Notes: generated from the sequence alone by a model not told the origin. 64,000 nucleotides of DNA from Planctomycetaceae bacterium (GCA_018699955.1 JABISG010000137.1:23075-87074), one strand, 5' to 3'. Shown: positions 37,283 through 46,320, counted from the stretch's first letter. Translations and numbers: made by a program.

Positions 37283-38365
37283 ATGGCTCAGAAAAAAATC
37301 ACCGTCGTCATCTCTCAAGCGCAGGGGAAAAACCCCGCGCGACGACATCTGGAAGAAGAGATCGCCGCCGCGTTGATTGTCGATCCCGATGTCGATGTCT
37401 CGCTGGTTCCGCATCTGTACGACATGTCCGCCGATCACACCGGCATGCTGTTTCTGCGGTCGGTTCCGGGCGACATGGTGGTGCTGTCGTGGCTTTATCC
37501 GCGTGGAATCCGCTGGATTCTCGATCGACAGGGCATCGCCGGTCACGAAGGTGTCACGCTGCTCAAGTCGGAAGGAGAAGACGACGAGATTGACGACGAG
37601 ACCGAAGCTCCCGATGCACCGGAGTACAACGGCATCGGCTCGGTTCATGCATCCAAACGCAAACTGTACTGCATCGATCTACGGAGTGACTCCGACCCGT
37701 CAGTCTACCTGGATGAGATTCGCCGCATTGCCGGCGAAAACGCGGTGCAGACCGTCGATCTCATGCAATGGATTCAAGGCAGCCCGCAACAGCCGCAACT
37801 CGAACGCTACCTGCACCCCGATCGCATGTTGGAAGCGGCCAAATCGAACGGCCAGAGCAAACCGGTCAACGGCAACGGCAATCGCGTAAATGGCAACGGA
37901 GCCGACGCTCTTCCCGAACCGGCGAAGCGCCGCTGGTACCCGGTGATCGATTACGCCCGCTGCACCAATTGTCTGGAGTGCATCGACTTCTGCCTGTTTG
38001 GCGTGTACGGAATCGATCAGGTCGATCGCATCCTGGTCGAGCAGCAGGACAACTGCAAAAAGGGTTGCCCCGCCTGCAGCCGCGTCTGTCCGGAGAACGC
38101 GATCATCTTCCCCGGCCATAAGTCGCCGGCGATTGCCGGGGCTCCCGGTGAAGTCGCCGGCTTGAAGATTGATCTCTCGCAACTGTTCGGCGGCGGTGGC
38201 GGTGATTTGCTCGACATGGCGGTTGCGGAGCGCGACGCCGAACTCGTCAATGATGGACGCGAAGCGGTCGGCATGACGGTCGGAATCCCCAAACGCCAAA
38301 CTCACGTCGGCGAGCGCGACGAACTCGACGATTTAATGGACGGTCTGGACGAACTCGCCTTGTAA
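37283..38365 (+). CDS. Two-cluster 4Fe-4S ferredoxin-type protein
   Basis: A 360-residue protein. Residues 1-160 form an alpha/beta region without a motif I can name (KITVVISQAQGKNPARR, GDMVVLSWLYPRGIRW). A Gly/Asn-rich linker (about 190-210) leads to a ferredoxin domain with two cluster sets: Cys227/230/233/237 (CTNCLECIDFC) and Cys258/262/265/269 (CKKGCPACSRVCP). The second has x3 instead of x2 after its first Cys. The tail contains a Gly-rich loop and an acidic end. It is probably an electron carrier for the neighbouring enzymes. The ATG at 37283 is preferred over 37220, which falls in the palindrome. Confidence 0.8.
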   Translation: MAQKKITVVISQAQGKNPARRHLEEEIAAALIVDPDVDVSLVPHLYDMSADHTGMLFLRSVPGDMVVLSWLYPRGIRWILDRQGIAGHEGVTLLKSEGEDDEIDDETEAPDAPEYNGIGSVHASKRKLYCIDLRSDSDPSVYLDEIRRIAGENAVQTVDLMQWIQGSPQQPQLERYLHPDRMLEAAKSNGQSKPVNGNGNRVNGNGADALPEPAKRRWYPVIDYARCTNCLECIDFCLFGVYGIDQVDRILVEQQDNCKKGCPACSRVCPENAIIFPGHKSPAIAGAPGEVAGLKIDLSQLFGGGGGDLLDMAVAERDAELVNDGREAVGMTVGIPKRQTHVGERDELDDLMDGLDELAL

Positions 38366-38412
38366 GGATCAATGCTGCGTCAAACTGGGTAGATCATCTG
38401 ATTCGCCACCGT

Positions 38413-38486
38413 ACCAGCCCGCCGCGCAAGCAAGGGGAATTCGGTTACAACATCCGTTCAAACCCTTGCTCGCGCTACGGGCTGGT
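38413..38486. repeat. Long imperfect inverted repeat
   Basis: Arms of 24 bp (38413-38436 and 38463-38486) match with three mismatches around a 26-bp centre. It sits between the ferredoxin and cyclase genes and may act as a barrier or attenuator between them. It was not seen elsewhere in the window. Confidence 0.7.
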
Positions 38487-38520
38487 TTCGTATCGCAAAT
38501 AGAAACACGACCGGCCGCCG

Positions 38521-40416
38521 ATGTCTAATCTGCAATCACCCGAACGCATCGACCATTGTTATGAGACGGTTCGCGGTGCGCTGCTGGCGGAGCGCAATGC
38601 CGCCGGTCATTGGGAGGGCAATCTGTCTGCCTCGGCCTTATCGACGGCGACGGCCATCATGGCGCTCGAAATGGTCCGCAGAGACCAGGGCGAATCGAGA
38701 GATGAGAGCAAAACGGACGAGTCGCAGTTGCCGAAGTTTTCTCAATTGATCGATGACGGTCTGCGGTGGCTGGTTGAGAGTCAGAACGAAGACGGCGGTT
38801 GGGGCGACACCGTCAAGAGTCTCAGCAACATTTCGACAACCATGCTCGTTCATGCCTCGTTTCATGCGGCCGGTGATGCCGAACGGCATCGCGCGACGAC
38901 CGACTCCGCTGCGGAGTACATTCAGCGTGCCGGAGGCATTTCTGCCTTACGGGCGCGGTACGGAAAAGACAAGACCTTTTCGATCCCCATTCTCACGCAT
39001 TGCGCGTTGGCCGGGCTGGTTGATTGGAAAGAAGTCGATGCGCTGCCGTTTGAACTCGCCTGCTTGCCGCCGCAATTCTACAAGACGGTGCGGCTGCCGG
39101 TTGTGAGTTATGCGTTGCCGGCGCTGATCGCCATCGGGCAGGTGCGTCACCATTTCCGCAAACCGTGGAATCCGGTCAGTCGGTTGATTCGGCGACTGTC
39201 GATTGGCCGCACTCTGAAAACGCTCCGACGAATTCAACCCACCACCGGCGGCTTTCTGGAAGCGACCCCGCTGACCAGCTTTGTCACGATGAGTCTGGCG
39301 GGAATGGGCAGGTCGGATCACGCGGTCGCTCAGCATGGTGTGCAATTCATCGTGAATTCGGTGAACGAAGACGGCAGTTGGCCCATCGACACCAATTTGG
39401 CAACGTGGGTGACAACGCTTTCGGTGAACGGATTACGCGACGACATTCCTCTCGAAGATCGCACGGCGATTCGCGATTGGTTGTTAGGGCAGCAATATCA
39501 GGAGTTGCATCCCTACACCAACGCCGATCCCGGCGGTTGGGCTTGGACCGATTTGCCCGGCGGAGTTCCCGATGCCGACGACACCCCCGGTGCCATGCTG
39601 GCTCTGATGAACCTCGCCGGATGTGGCAACCAAGCGAGCGGGGGGCGTAAGCCCCCTGATGTTTCGATCGACGAATCGCTGGCAGATGCCGCCCAATGGT
39701 TACTCGATCTACAAAACGGCAACGGTGGCTGGCCCACTTTCTGCCGTGGCTGGGGAGCACTTCCGTTCGACCGCAGTGCAGCCGACATCACAGCACACGC
39801 GATCCGTGCGCTGCAGGCGTGGGTCACTCTCGAATTACGCCGAGACGGAGAGTCCTCATTGACGCGTCGAGCCACCGACGCGATTCGGCACGGCTTCGAG
39901 TACCTCAATCGCGTGCAACGCAGCGACGGTTCCTGGCTGCCATTATGGTTCGGCAATCAGTTTGCCGATAACGACGAGAATCCCACTTACGGCACCGCGC
40001 GCGTGCTGGCCGCTTATCGCGATGCCGGGCTGATGGACAAAGAACAGGGTCAGCGTGGTTTGGCCTGGCTCGAACAGAATCAAAACGACGACGGCGGATG
40101 GGGCGGATCAAAGGGAATCGCATCGAGCAACGAAGAAACCGCTTTGGCGGCAGAGATTCTGCTCTCGGTTGATCCGAACGGGTCGGCAGCTTTAGGCGGT
40201 TTGGACTGGTTACTCGGCGGGATTGAAGCGGGTACCTACCGCGAAACGACGCCGATTGGTTTCTATTTCGCCAAATTATGGTACTTTGAAGACTTGTATC
40301 CACTGACGTTTATGGTTGGTGCGTTGCGCGTGGCCCGAGACGGTGTAGGAACGACACACGCGGACGGCGCCGATCGAGTAGCTGCGATGGGGGGCGGTGC
40401 CTCCGGTCACAGCTAG
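38521..40416 (+). CDS. Squalene-hopene-cyclase-family terpene cyclase (class II)
   Basis: A 631-residue class II triterpene-type cyclase. QW-like repeats are spread along the chain (QNEDGGWGDTV, VNEDGSWPIDTN, QNGNGGWPTFC, QRSDGSWLPLWFGNQ, QNDDGGWGGSKG). The catalytic acid motif DADDT (351-354, DxDD) is intact, as is the C-terminal PIGFYFAKLWYFEDLYPLTF. Residues 371-380 (QASGGRKPPD) are encoded by a palindromic repeat. It cyclises squalene or a related long isoprenoid by protonation. The polyprenyl synthase gene is 145 bp downstream, consistent with a joint pathway. Whether the product is a hopanoid or another terpene cannot be decided. Confidence 0.88.
   Translation: MSNLQSPERIDHCYETVRGALLAERNAAGHWEGNLSASALSTATAIMALEMVRRDQGESRDESKTDESQLPKFSQLIDDGLRWLVESQNEDGGWGDTVKSLSNISTTMLVHASFHAAGDAERHRATTDSAAEYIQRAGGISALRARYGKDKTFSIPILTHCALAGLVDWKEVDALPFELACLPPQFYKTVRLPVVSYALPALIAIGQVRHHFRKPWNPVSRLIRRLSIGRTLKTLRRIQPTTGGFLEATPLTSFVTMSLAGMGRSDHAVAQHGVQFIVNSVNEDGSWPIDTNLATWVTTLSVNGLRDDIPLEDRTAIRDWLLGQQYQELHPYTNADPGGWAWTDLPGGVPDADDTPGAMLALMNLAGCGNQASGGRKPPDVSIDESLADAAQWLLDLQNGNGGWPTFCRGWGALPFDRSAADITAHAIRALQAWVTLELRRDGESSLTRRATDAIRHGFEYLNRVQRSDGSWLPLWFGNQFADNDENPTYGTARVLAAYRDAGLMDKEQGQRGLAWLEQNQNDDGGWGGSKGIASSNEETALAAEILLSVDPNGSAALGGLDWLLGGIEAGTYRETTPIGFYFAKLWYFEDLYPLTFMVGALRVARDGVGTTHADGADRVAAMGGGASGHS
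39631..39658. repeat. Palindromic repeat inside the cyclase reading frame (family D)
   Basis: Starts CAAGCGAGC, then GGGGGGC/GCCCCCT arms around GTAA. It keeps the reading frame and encodes QASGGRKPPD. A copy with the same CAAGCGAGC head and an equivalent stem is intergenic at 42452-42479. Confidence 0.7.
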
Positions 40417-40561
40417 GTTTGCATCGACTTTTTGGTTGACGAGAGAACGAGCATCCAAGGGGATGCATTGTACTGTTTGAACCACCGATCATTCGTGGCC
40501 GACGATTTCGCGAATGCAGGTGATGAAGATAAATCGGATGAACGACAACAGGAATGACAGC

Positions 40562-42430
40562 ATGTCCATAGCTCCCGCCGAGCCGAGAGATTCTGGCAAC
40601 GCCGCCGTCCCACCTAACGGAAATGGGAACGAATTGGTTGAGTCCGTCGCCAGCGATGCGCCCGTCAAGCGCAAGCGTCGTCGCAGCACCAGTCATCTGA
40701 AGGCCGTTCCCGATACACTGAAAATGCGCGAGGAGTTCAAGCGGGCAGCCGAACGGTATGCTGAGGGGTTAGACAAATCGCGGCCGTTTTCCAAAGATGA
40801 ACTCGAACAGCATTCGCGCACGCTGTTGGCAGAAATGGACATGTCCGAGGAGTACCTTGGCTTTGCGATGGTACTCATCGGAAACTTTTTCTGGAAGCGG
40901 CAGTTTCTGGCCATTCCCTTCGAGCGGCGGATGTTGTTGTTGCCGCATTGCTTGAAACACGCCGAAGGCTGTCCCGCCGAATACGACGAGTTCGGCCTCG
41001 ACTGCGAAACGTGCGGCGCCTGTTCTATTGCCGATTACAAAGTGAAAGCCGAGAAACTTGGCTACAAAGTTCTGGTTGCCGAAGGTTCGCCAATCGTTCT
41101 GAAGATCATTGTCGGCGGCTACATCGACGGCATTTTGGGCGTTGCCTGTTTGAACGTGCTGGAAAAGGCAATCGACAAGGTCCTCATCGCCGGCGTTCCC
41201 TCGTATGCCATTCCCCTGCATTCGGGCGACTGCAAAAACACCACGCTGGACGAAGCATGGGTGTGGGATGTGTTGGAAAAGTATGAACCGCTGCCCGAAC
41301 CACAAACGGCCAGCTACGTTCCGCTGATGCGGGCGGCAAACCGGATGTTCGGCGACGACTTTGAACAACTGCTGCCGCGGGTTCGCAGTAAGACTCCCAA
41401 GGCGGCAGCGTCGCCGTTGGGGCAAACCGAACACATTGCATACGACTGGCTTGCCAATGGCGGCAAGCGATTTCGTCCATTTATTACGTTGGCAGCATAC
41501 GATGCCGTGACCGGCGCGAAGAGTGTGAACGGCGGTCCTGGAAGCAAGCAGTTGGAAGTTTCCGAATCGGTCGGCCGCGTGGCGATGGCGATCGAAGCAT
41601 TCCACAAAGCATCGCTCGTTCACGACGACATCGAAGATGACGACCTTTACCGCTACGGCAACGAAACGCTGCATCGGCGGTACGGTCTGGGTACGGCAAT
41701 CAATGTGGGCGACTATTTGATCGGGTTGGGTTATCGGCTCGTCAATTCGGCGCGGGGTGACATTGGTGCGGAAGCGTCGTCCGACATTATCGAACGGATG
41801 GCGGCCGCCCACGTGAAGTTGTGTGACGGGCAAGGCGCAGAAATGGCGTGGCAGGACGCAGGCGACTTGAACGTCACGCCGCTCGACGCGCTGCAGATTT
41901 ACGCCCTGAAAACGTCACCCGCATTTGAGGCCGCACTCTACGCCGGGTTGCGAATGGGTGGACCGGTGGAGCAGTACGAGAAAATGATTCCCGCGTTCTG
42001 TCGGCACGTTGGGGTCGGCTTCCAGATTCTGAACGATTTGAACGACTGGCGCGGCGACGACGACAACAAGCTCGTCGCCGGGCAAGATGCACTGTCGTTG
42101 CGACCGACGGTGTTGTTGGCGATGGCACTCGATGTGGCCGACGACATGCAACGTGCGGAAATTGAAGAACTGCTCGAAGACGAACAGGTCAGCGCGTTGA
42201 AAATTGGACGGTTGCGACGCATTTTTGAGCACTGTGGCGTATTCGATAAGGCCGAAGCGTTGGTCGCCAAGTCGCGCGCACGGGCCGAGTCGTTGGCCGA
42301 CGAAGTCGAGCCGGACGAACTGCGTCGGCTGCTCTATTTTCTGGTCGATACCGTTCTGGCCGACAACGAACCGGAACCTCAACCGCACCCCGACGTCCTC
42401 GTCTCGCTGCCAATTGCCGCCCCGGTTTGA
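40562..42430 (+). CDS. DUF116-polyprenyl synthase fusion
   Basis: A 622-residue fusion. Residues about 55-245 are DUF116, with its conserved cysteines at 130, 137, 148, 151, 154, 196 and 224 (LPHCLKHAEGCPA, CETCGAC, GVACLNV). Residues about 290-600 are an isoprenyl diphosphate synthase: GGKRFRP, first Asp-rich motif DDIED (355-359), KTSPAFEAALYAG. The second Asp-rich motif reads NDLND (491-495), unusual because N replaces D. The enzyme should chain-elongate allylic diphosphates for the cyclase upstream; DUF116 has no assigned function. AGGA lies upstream of the ATG at 40562. An in-frame ATG at 40514 is possible. Confidence 0.85.
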   Translation: MSIAPAEPRDSGNAAVPPNGNGNELVESVASDAPVKRKRRRSTSHLKAVPDTLKMREEFKRAAERYAEGLDKSRPFSKDELEQHSRTLLAEMDMSEEYLGFAMVLIGNFFWKRQFLAIPFERRMLLLPHCLKHAEGCPAEYDEFGLDCETCGACSIADYKVKAEKLGYKVLVAEGSPIVLKIIVGGYIDGILGVACLNVLEKAIDKVLIAGVPSYAIPLHSGDCKNTTLDEAWVWDVLEKYEPLPEPQTASYVPLMRAANRMFGDDFEQLLPRVRSKTPKAAASPLGQTEHIAYDWLANGGKRFRPFITLAAYDAVTGAKSVNGGPGSKQLEVSESVGRVAMAIEAFHKASLVHDDIEDDDLYRYGNETLHRRYGLGTAINVGDYLIGLGYRLVNSARGDIGAEASSDIIERMAAAHVKLCDGQGAEMAWQDAGDLNVTPLDALQIYALKTSPAFEAALYAGLRMGGPVEQYEKMIPAFCRHVGVGFQILNDLNDWRGDDDNKLVAGQDALSLRPTVLLAMALDVADDMQRAEIEELLEDEQVSALKIGRLRRIFEHCGVFDKAEALVAKSRARAESLADEVEPDELRRLLYFLVDTVLADNEPEPQPHPDVLVSLPIAAPV

Positions 42431-42720
42431 GACCAGCGTTTCATCATCGCGCAAGCGAGCCGCGGGGCTTGTCCCCGCGTGAACGGCAACCGCGTCTGAC
42501 GATCGCGACCCGGCTAAATGGCTTTCGTCTTTGGGGGTCAACCCCAATAGTTCAGCCATTCCAAGTCGTTACTACGGCGGCGGTTGAAGTGCGCAGCCGC
42601 AATCCGCGAGATTGATTTTGACACGTGTTGCCGATCCCGCTATTCTCCCGCCTCGAAACTTGCACGAAACAGGATACTGATCGAAACAAGATACGCAGTC
42701 GGAATCGAAAAGGAATTCGA
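42431..42720. other. Intergenic region rich in palindromes
   Basis: A 290-bp gap holding the family D repeat at 42452-42479 and a second hairpin around 42519-42559 (arms AATGGCT/AGCCATT and TTGGGG/CCCCAA). No gene is convincing. Confidence 0.5.
42452..42479. repeat. Palindromic repeat, family D, intergenic copy
   Basis: CAAGCGAGC followed by CGCGGGG/CCCCGCG arms around CTTGT, 20 bp after the fusion gene stop. Its coding counterpart is at 39631. Confidence 0.65.
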
Positions 42721-43062
42721 GTGACTGACGGACTACGGGTGCTTGTCGTTGATTCGGAGTCGGCGACGGAAGAGGTTCTCAGGGCGGTCTTGGAGCCTCG
42801 CGGGCTACGTGTGGACCGCGTCCGCGATCTCACGTCGCAACCCGATTGCGGCCCACCCAGCCTATTGGTTATCGATGACGAGAAGTCGTCGGCCGATATT
42901 CGAAGTTCGAGCGGATGGGCCGGCGTCCCACGCGTGGTCATCGGCTCAGCCCAGATCAACGGTGGTTCAGAGAGTGACGGCGGCCAATATCTGCAAAAGC
43001 CGTTTCAGTATCCTGAATTGATCCGCCTGGTCGATCAACTGCTCTCCGACCGCGCCGCATAG
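42721..43062 (+). CDS. Response-regulator receiver-like protein (degenerate)
   Basis: A 113-residue protein with receiver layout: LRVLVVDSESATEEVLRAVL, a middle strand LLVIDDEKSSADI, and KPFQYPELIRLVDQLL (the Lys-Pro-Phe of receivers). The Asp cluster and the phospho-acceptor position are displaced relative to canonical receivers, so phosphorylation is doubtful. The GTG at 42721 has AGGA upstream; the frame is open from 42625. It is 125 bp upstream of an FHA-GAF histidine kinase and is a likely partner. Confidence 0.65.
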   Translation: MTDGLRVLVVDSESATEEVLRAVLEPRGLRVDRVRDLTSQPDCGPPSLLVIDDEKSSADIRSSSGWAGVPRVVIGSAQINGGSESDGGQYLQKPFQYPELIRLVDQLLSDRAA

Positions 43063-43064
43063 AC

Positions 43065-43100
43065 GAAAGACCACGGATCGCAGCCCGTGGGATCGCATGC
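43065..43100. repeat. Palindromic intergenic repeat, family A, copy 4
   Basis: Diverged copy (GAAAGACCACGG ... CCCGTGGGATCGCATGC) between the receiver and kinase genes. Confidence 0.65.
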
Positions 43101-43187
43101 TTTCTCTGCGGGCGAATGTTCTGGTACTATAATGGCATCGCGATTTCGCGCGTTGCCATTCCGGAACCGATCAGAGAGAAGTGTCTC

Positions 43188-44906
43188 GTGTCCACCGCAT
43201 CGATTCTGATCATTCAGGGTGTCGATCAGGGAGCACGGTTTCAGGTCGAAGCGGGTGGGTCTGCCGGCATCGGTCGCGGTGCGAAGAACGAAATCCGCAT
43301 TCTCGACACCGAAGTCTCCCGTCGGCATGCCACGCTGGAGTATGGAGACGGACATCTCGCCATCGTGGATCTCGGCAGCTCGAACGGCACGTTTGTGAAC
43401 GGGCAGCCGGTTCGTACGCGTCAGTTGGCCGATGGCGACCAGATTCAGATCGGCCGCAGCATCCTGTTGCTGAATATGGCCGGCGACGTCAACGAATCGG
43501 AATGGGCCGGCGATCTCGTCGATTTGGTGGGCCGCCAGGGAGCCGACGACCGTTCGAGTATTGTCTCGGAGGTCAGCCAGGAGGTTGATCGAGAACTGCT
43601 CGATCACTCGGCCGATGCGGGGACGCAGGAGTTAGCGCAGACGCTGGCCAACTTGCAGGTGCTGTACCGTATTTCCGATGAAGCCGTCAGCCCATCGATT
43701 TCGCTCGAACAACTGTTGCAGCGGATTCTCGATCTCACGATTGAAGTTGTCGGTGCCGATCGCGGTTGCATGCTGTTGGACGATCCGGAAACCGGGGAGC
43801 TTGTACCACATGTGTTCGCCCGACGCCGCGGCTTCGACGCCGACGCGAAAATGCCGGTGTCTCGCAGCATCGTCGATTACGTGCTGCAGGAAGGGCAGGG
43901 AGTCCGGACATCGGATGCGCGACGGGATCGCCGGTTTGAACCGGGGCAGAGCATTCTGCAGGCCGGTATCCGCGAGGCGATGTGCGTACCAATGCAGGGC
44001 CGCTACGAACTACGAGGAGTGGTTTACGTCGATACGACGATCCCGCCGGAACGCGTTGTTCTCGACGGTGTTGTTCCCGATAAGTTCAGTGAAGAGCAAC
44101 TGCGGCTGCTGGTGGCTATTGCGCGTCAGGCGGCCTTGGCAATCGAAAACAACCGCTACCAGCAAGCCCTGTTGAAAGCCGAACGTTTGGCCACAATGGG
44201 GCAAACCATCGCCATGCTCAGCCACCACATCAAGAACATTCTTCAGGGTGTTCGGGGCGGCAGCTATCTGATCGACATGGGACTGAAAGATCACAATGAA
44301 GAACTGGTCCACAAGGGTTGGGGAATCGTCGAGAAGAATCAAAACCGGATTTATCACCTCGTCATGGACATGCTGACATTCAGTAAAGAGCGACAGCCGG
44401 CCCTCGAATCGGCTCAATTGAATGAAACGGTCGGCGAGGTATGCGAGCTGATGCAGTCGCGGGCCGACGATGCAAAAGCCGATCTCGAATTCCAGCCAAT
44501 GCCCGATCTACCGGTGACGGTTTTCGATCCGGAGGGGATTTATCGCGCGGTGCTCAATGTTGTCACGAATGCCATCGACGCGACTGAAGCGACCGACTCG
44601 GGGACCGTTCGTGTCGAAACGGGGTACGACGGCAACACCGACAGCGTTTACGTTTGCGTTACCGACAACGGTGCTGGAATTCCCGAGGATCAGTTGAAGA
44701 TGATCTTCAACGCATTCGAATCGACCAAGGGTGCGCGCGGCACAGGATTGGGGCTGGCCGTCAGCCGGAAAATTCTTCGGGAACATGGCGGCGACATCAC
44801 CGTTGAAACCGAAGTAGGACGCGGTTCACAGTTCCTGCTGACGTGGCCCAGCATTGAAGAGGACCCACAACCAAAGCAGGCCGGGACGGAGACGATGACC
44901 GGGTAG
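43188..44906 (+). CDS. FHA-GAF sensor histidine kinase
   Basis: A 572-residue cytoplasmic sensor kinase. An N-terminal FHA domain (about 5-100) has GIGRGAKNEIRI, SRRHATLEY and DLGSSNGTFVNG, which binds phosphothreonine. A GAF domain (about 150-320) follows. The kinase part has the dimerisation/phospho-acceptor segment MGQTIAMLSHHIKNILQGV and the ATPase motifs NVVTNAIDA, VTDNGAGIP and GTGLGLAVSRKILREHGG. The FHA domain suggests input from Ser/Thr kinases. The GTG at 43188 is chosen because the FHA domain begins at once and GAGAGAAG lies upstream; a perfect TATAAT at 43128-43133 may be its -10 box. Confidence 0.88.
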   Translation: MSTASILIIQGVDQGARFQVEAGGSAGIGRGAKNEIRILDTEVSRRHATLEYGDGHLAIVDLGSSNGTFVNGQPVRTRQLADGDQIQIGRSILLLNMAGDVNESEWAGDLVDLVGRQGADDRSSIVSEVSQEVDRELLDHSADAGTQELAQTLANLQVLYRISDEAVSPSISLEQLLQRILDLTIEVVGADRGCMLLDDPETGELVPHVFARRRGFDADAKMPVSRSIVDYVLQEGQGVRTSDARRDRRFEPGQSILQAGIREAMCVPMQGRYELRGVVYVDTTIPPERVVLDGVVPDKFSEEQLRLLVAIARQAALAIENNRYQQALLKAERLATMGQTIAMLSHHIKNILQGVRGGSYLIDMGLKDHNEELVHKGWGIVEKNQNRIYHLVMDMLTFSKERQPALESAQLNETVGEVCELMQSRADDAKADLEFQPMPDLPVTVFDPEGIYRAVLNVVTNAIDATEATDSGTVRVETGYDGNTDSVYVCVTDNGAGIPEDQLKMIFNAFESTKGARGTGLGLAVSRKILREHGGDITVETEVGRGSQFLLTWPSIEEDPQPKQAGTETMTG

Positions 44907-44930
44907 CTGCGATCCAACGGTTCGCAGTCT

Positions 44931-44954
44931 CTGCGATGCGTTGCACCGCAGCTA
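44931..44954. repeat. Short palindromic repeat, family B, copy 2
   Basis: Contains TGCGATGCGTTGCACCGCA and overlaps the last bases of the minus-strand TIR-like gene (stop at 44952). Confidence 0.55.
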
Positions 44955-46181
44955 GTCCATCACGTTGCGATTCCAGTTTCCCTCGATATCGTAATTGCGG
45001 GAGTAACCCAAGCCGAATTCGCGCCAGATGGAGTCGAACGTTCCTTTCAGAAATCTGGCGGTGTTTTCTGAAGTATCGACTGTTTCGAAGTCGGTGATGA
45101 TCAACGGATCGGTCGGCAATTCCCGACGGTCGAATACGTCGCTGCGTTCGCCCGGACCAACGATCATTGTGAATTCGTGGATGTTCAATAGCGAGATTCC
45201 CATTTGCCAGGGGCGGCGCACCTTCAACTTATGGAGCAATTGGCAGCAGCGGTGAACGGCCAGAATGACGTTGCGTTCCAGCGTGGTCGAGGGAATCATG
45301 CCGGCTGCGCCGGGGGGTAATGGGAAGCCCGCCCGTTGAGCGTTGAGATTCTCAGTCAGCGCCGCGCGCAGTGCGCCGGTCGCCGTCACGTCGATGGCAG
45401 ATTCGGCGGTGAAACCGGTGACGGACTGCGAACCCGAGTGCAGTTCATCGAACGAAATCTCCGCCTCATTCATCACCTCGGCGATTCGTTCCGGTTGAAT
45501 GTTAACCGGTTTTTCCGGCATGATGGTGACGGCAACCGCTGCCGGCTGATCTTCCATTCGCGGCATCGCTCCCGCAGCAATATCGCTTTCAAATTGCGAA
45601 CGCACTTCGAGGAACCGCTGATCGGCAAGCGGCTCGCTGCGGTTATCATTCTGCTGATGCATCGCAGTCAGCAGGACCCCCTCCAGCTTGCGACTGAGCA
45701 CTTTTTGTGCGCGATAAACGGTCCGTTTATCAGTTTCGCTTGGCTCGAGCGAATAACTCACAATCCAACGCCGCCGCACATCGAGAATTTGATCGGTCGG
45801 CCCGCCGTAGATTTCGTTCTTCACACCAACCAGCCGCGATGCCCCTTTTGAATGAGCCGCGTATCCCAGTTGCAATAGCACATTGGGATCGCTCGATTGA
45901 CCGGCGGTTCCGGTTTCGCGGCCCGCTTCGTCGGTTGTGGCGACGAAGGTCAGGTCGGCCAACACCAAATCGCAGTCGTCAATCTTTCGCAGCGTCGAAT
46001 TCGGCACGTCACACATACCGGGGACAACCACCGGAGCTTCTTCCAGCGTCACCTTGAAGTTGTTGGACCGCACCAACGTAATCCGCTCGCAGGCGGCGCG
46101 GGCCGCTTCGCGAATCAACCGACGATGACATCTCTGCGATCGATACGCCTGCCCGGCATAAAACACTTTGACTGTGGGCAT
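44952..46181 (-). CDS. TIR-like nucleotide-binding domain protein, possible defence or stress effector
   Basis: A 409-residue protein. The N-terminal ~150 residues have a TIR-like/nucleotide-binding layout: MPTVKVFYAGQAYRSQRC, DDCDLVLADLT and SDPNVLLQLGYAAHSKG, where the PNVxxxLGYA segment is typical of TIR-like NAD-binding effectors of bacterial defence systems. Residues 200-409 are unfamiliar, with an alpha/beta character (RNVILAVHRCCQLLHKLKVRRP, NIHEFTMIVGPGERSD). Activity is inferred only from the N-terminal motif. It is divergent from a YfcE-type phosphoesterase, and a dyad repeat with a perfect -10 box lies in the shared region. No partner such as a nucleotidyltransferase is adjacent. 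Confidence 0.55.
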   Translation of the reverse strand: MPTVKVFYAGQAYRSQRCHRRLIREAARAACERITLVRSNNFKVTLEEAPVVVPGMCDVPNSTLRKIDDCDLVLADLTFVATTDEAGRETGTAGQSSDPNVLLQLGYAAHSKGASRLVGVKNEIYGGPTDQILDVRRRWIVSYSLEPSETDKRTVYRAQKVLSRKLEGVLLTAMHQQNDNRSEPLADQRFLEVRSQFESDIAAGAMPRMEDQPAAVAVTIMPEKPVNIQPERIAEVMNEAEISFDELHSGSQSVTGFTAESAIDVTATGALRAALTENLNAQRAGFPLPPGAAGMIPSTTLERNVILAVHRCCQLLHKLKVRRPWQMGISLLNIHEFTMIVGPGERSDVFDRRELPTDPLIITDFETVDTSENTARFLKGTFDSIWREFGLGYSRNYDIEGNWNRNVMD

Positions 46182-46233
46182 TTCTGCTTCTACGACTCCC
46201 GATTGTTCATCTCACTTTGTGTCATTCAACTCA

Positions 46234-46258
46234 AATGATCGACATTCGGTCGATCATT
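46234..46258. promoter_or_regulatory. Perfect dyad, operator candidate
   Basis: AATGATCGAC (46234-46243) and GTCGATCATT (46249-46258) are perfect inverted 10-mers around ATTCG. A plus-strand TATAAT lies 15 bp to the right at 46273-46278, so the right arm covers the place of the -35 box. This geometry suits a repressor binding site. Confidence 0.5.
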
Positions 46259-46272
46259 GCTTCGCAGCCGAT

Positions 46273-46278
46273 TATAAT
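46273..46278 (+). promoter_or_regulatory. Perfect -10 box upstream of the phosphoesterase gene
   Basis: TATAAT with no consensus -35 box at 16-18 bp; that position falls in the dyad at 46234-46258. The leader to the ATG at 46391 would be about 105 nt and contains a family B palindrome. Confidence 0.4.
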
Positions 46279-46320
46279 AGTTGTGAACGACAGAACCAGC
46301 GAGACAGAACATCGATCATA

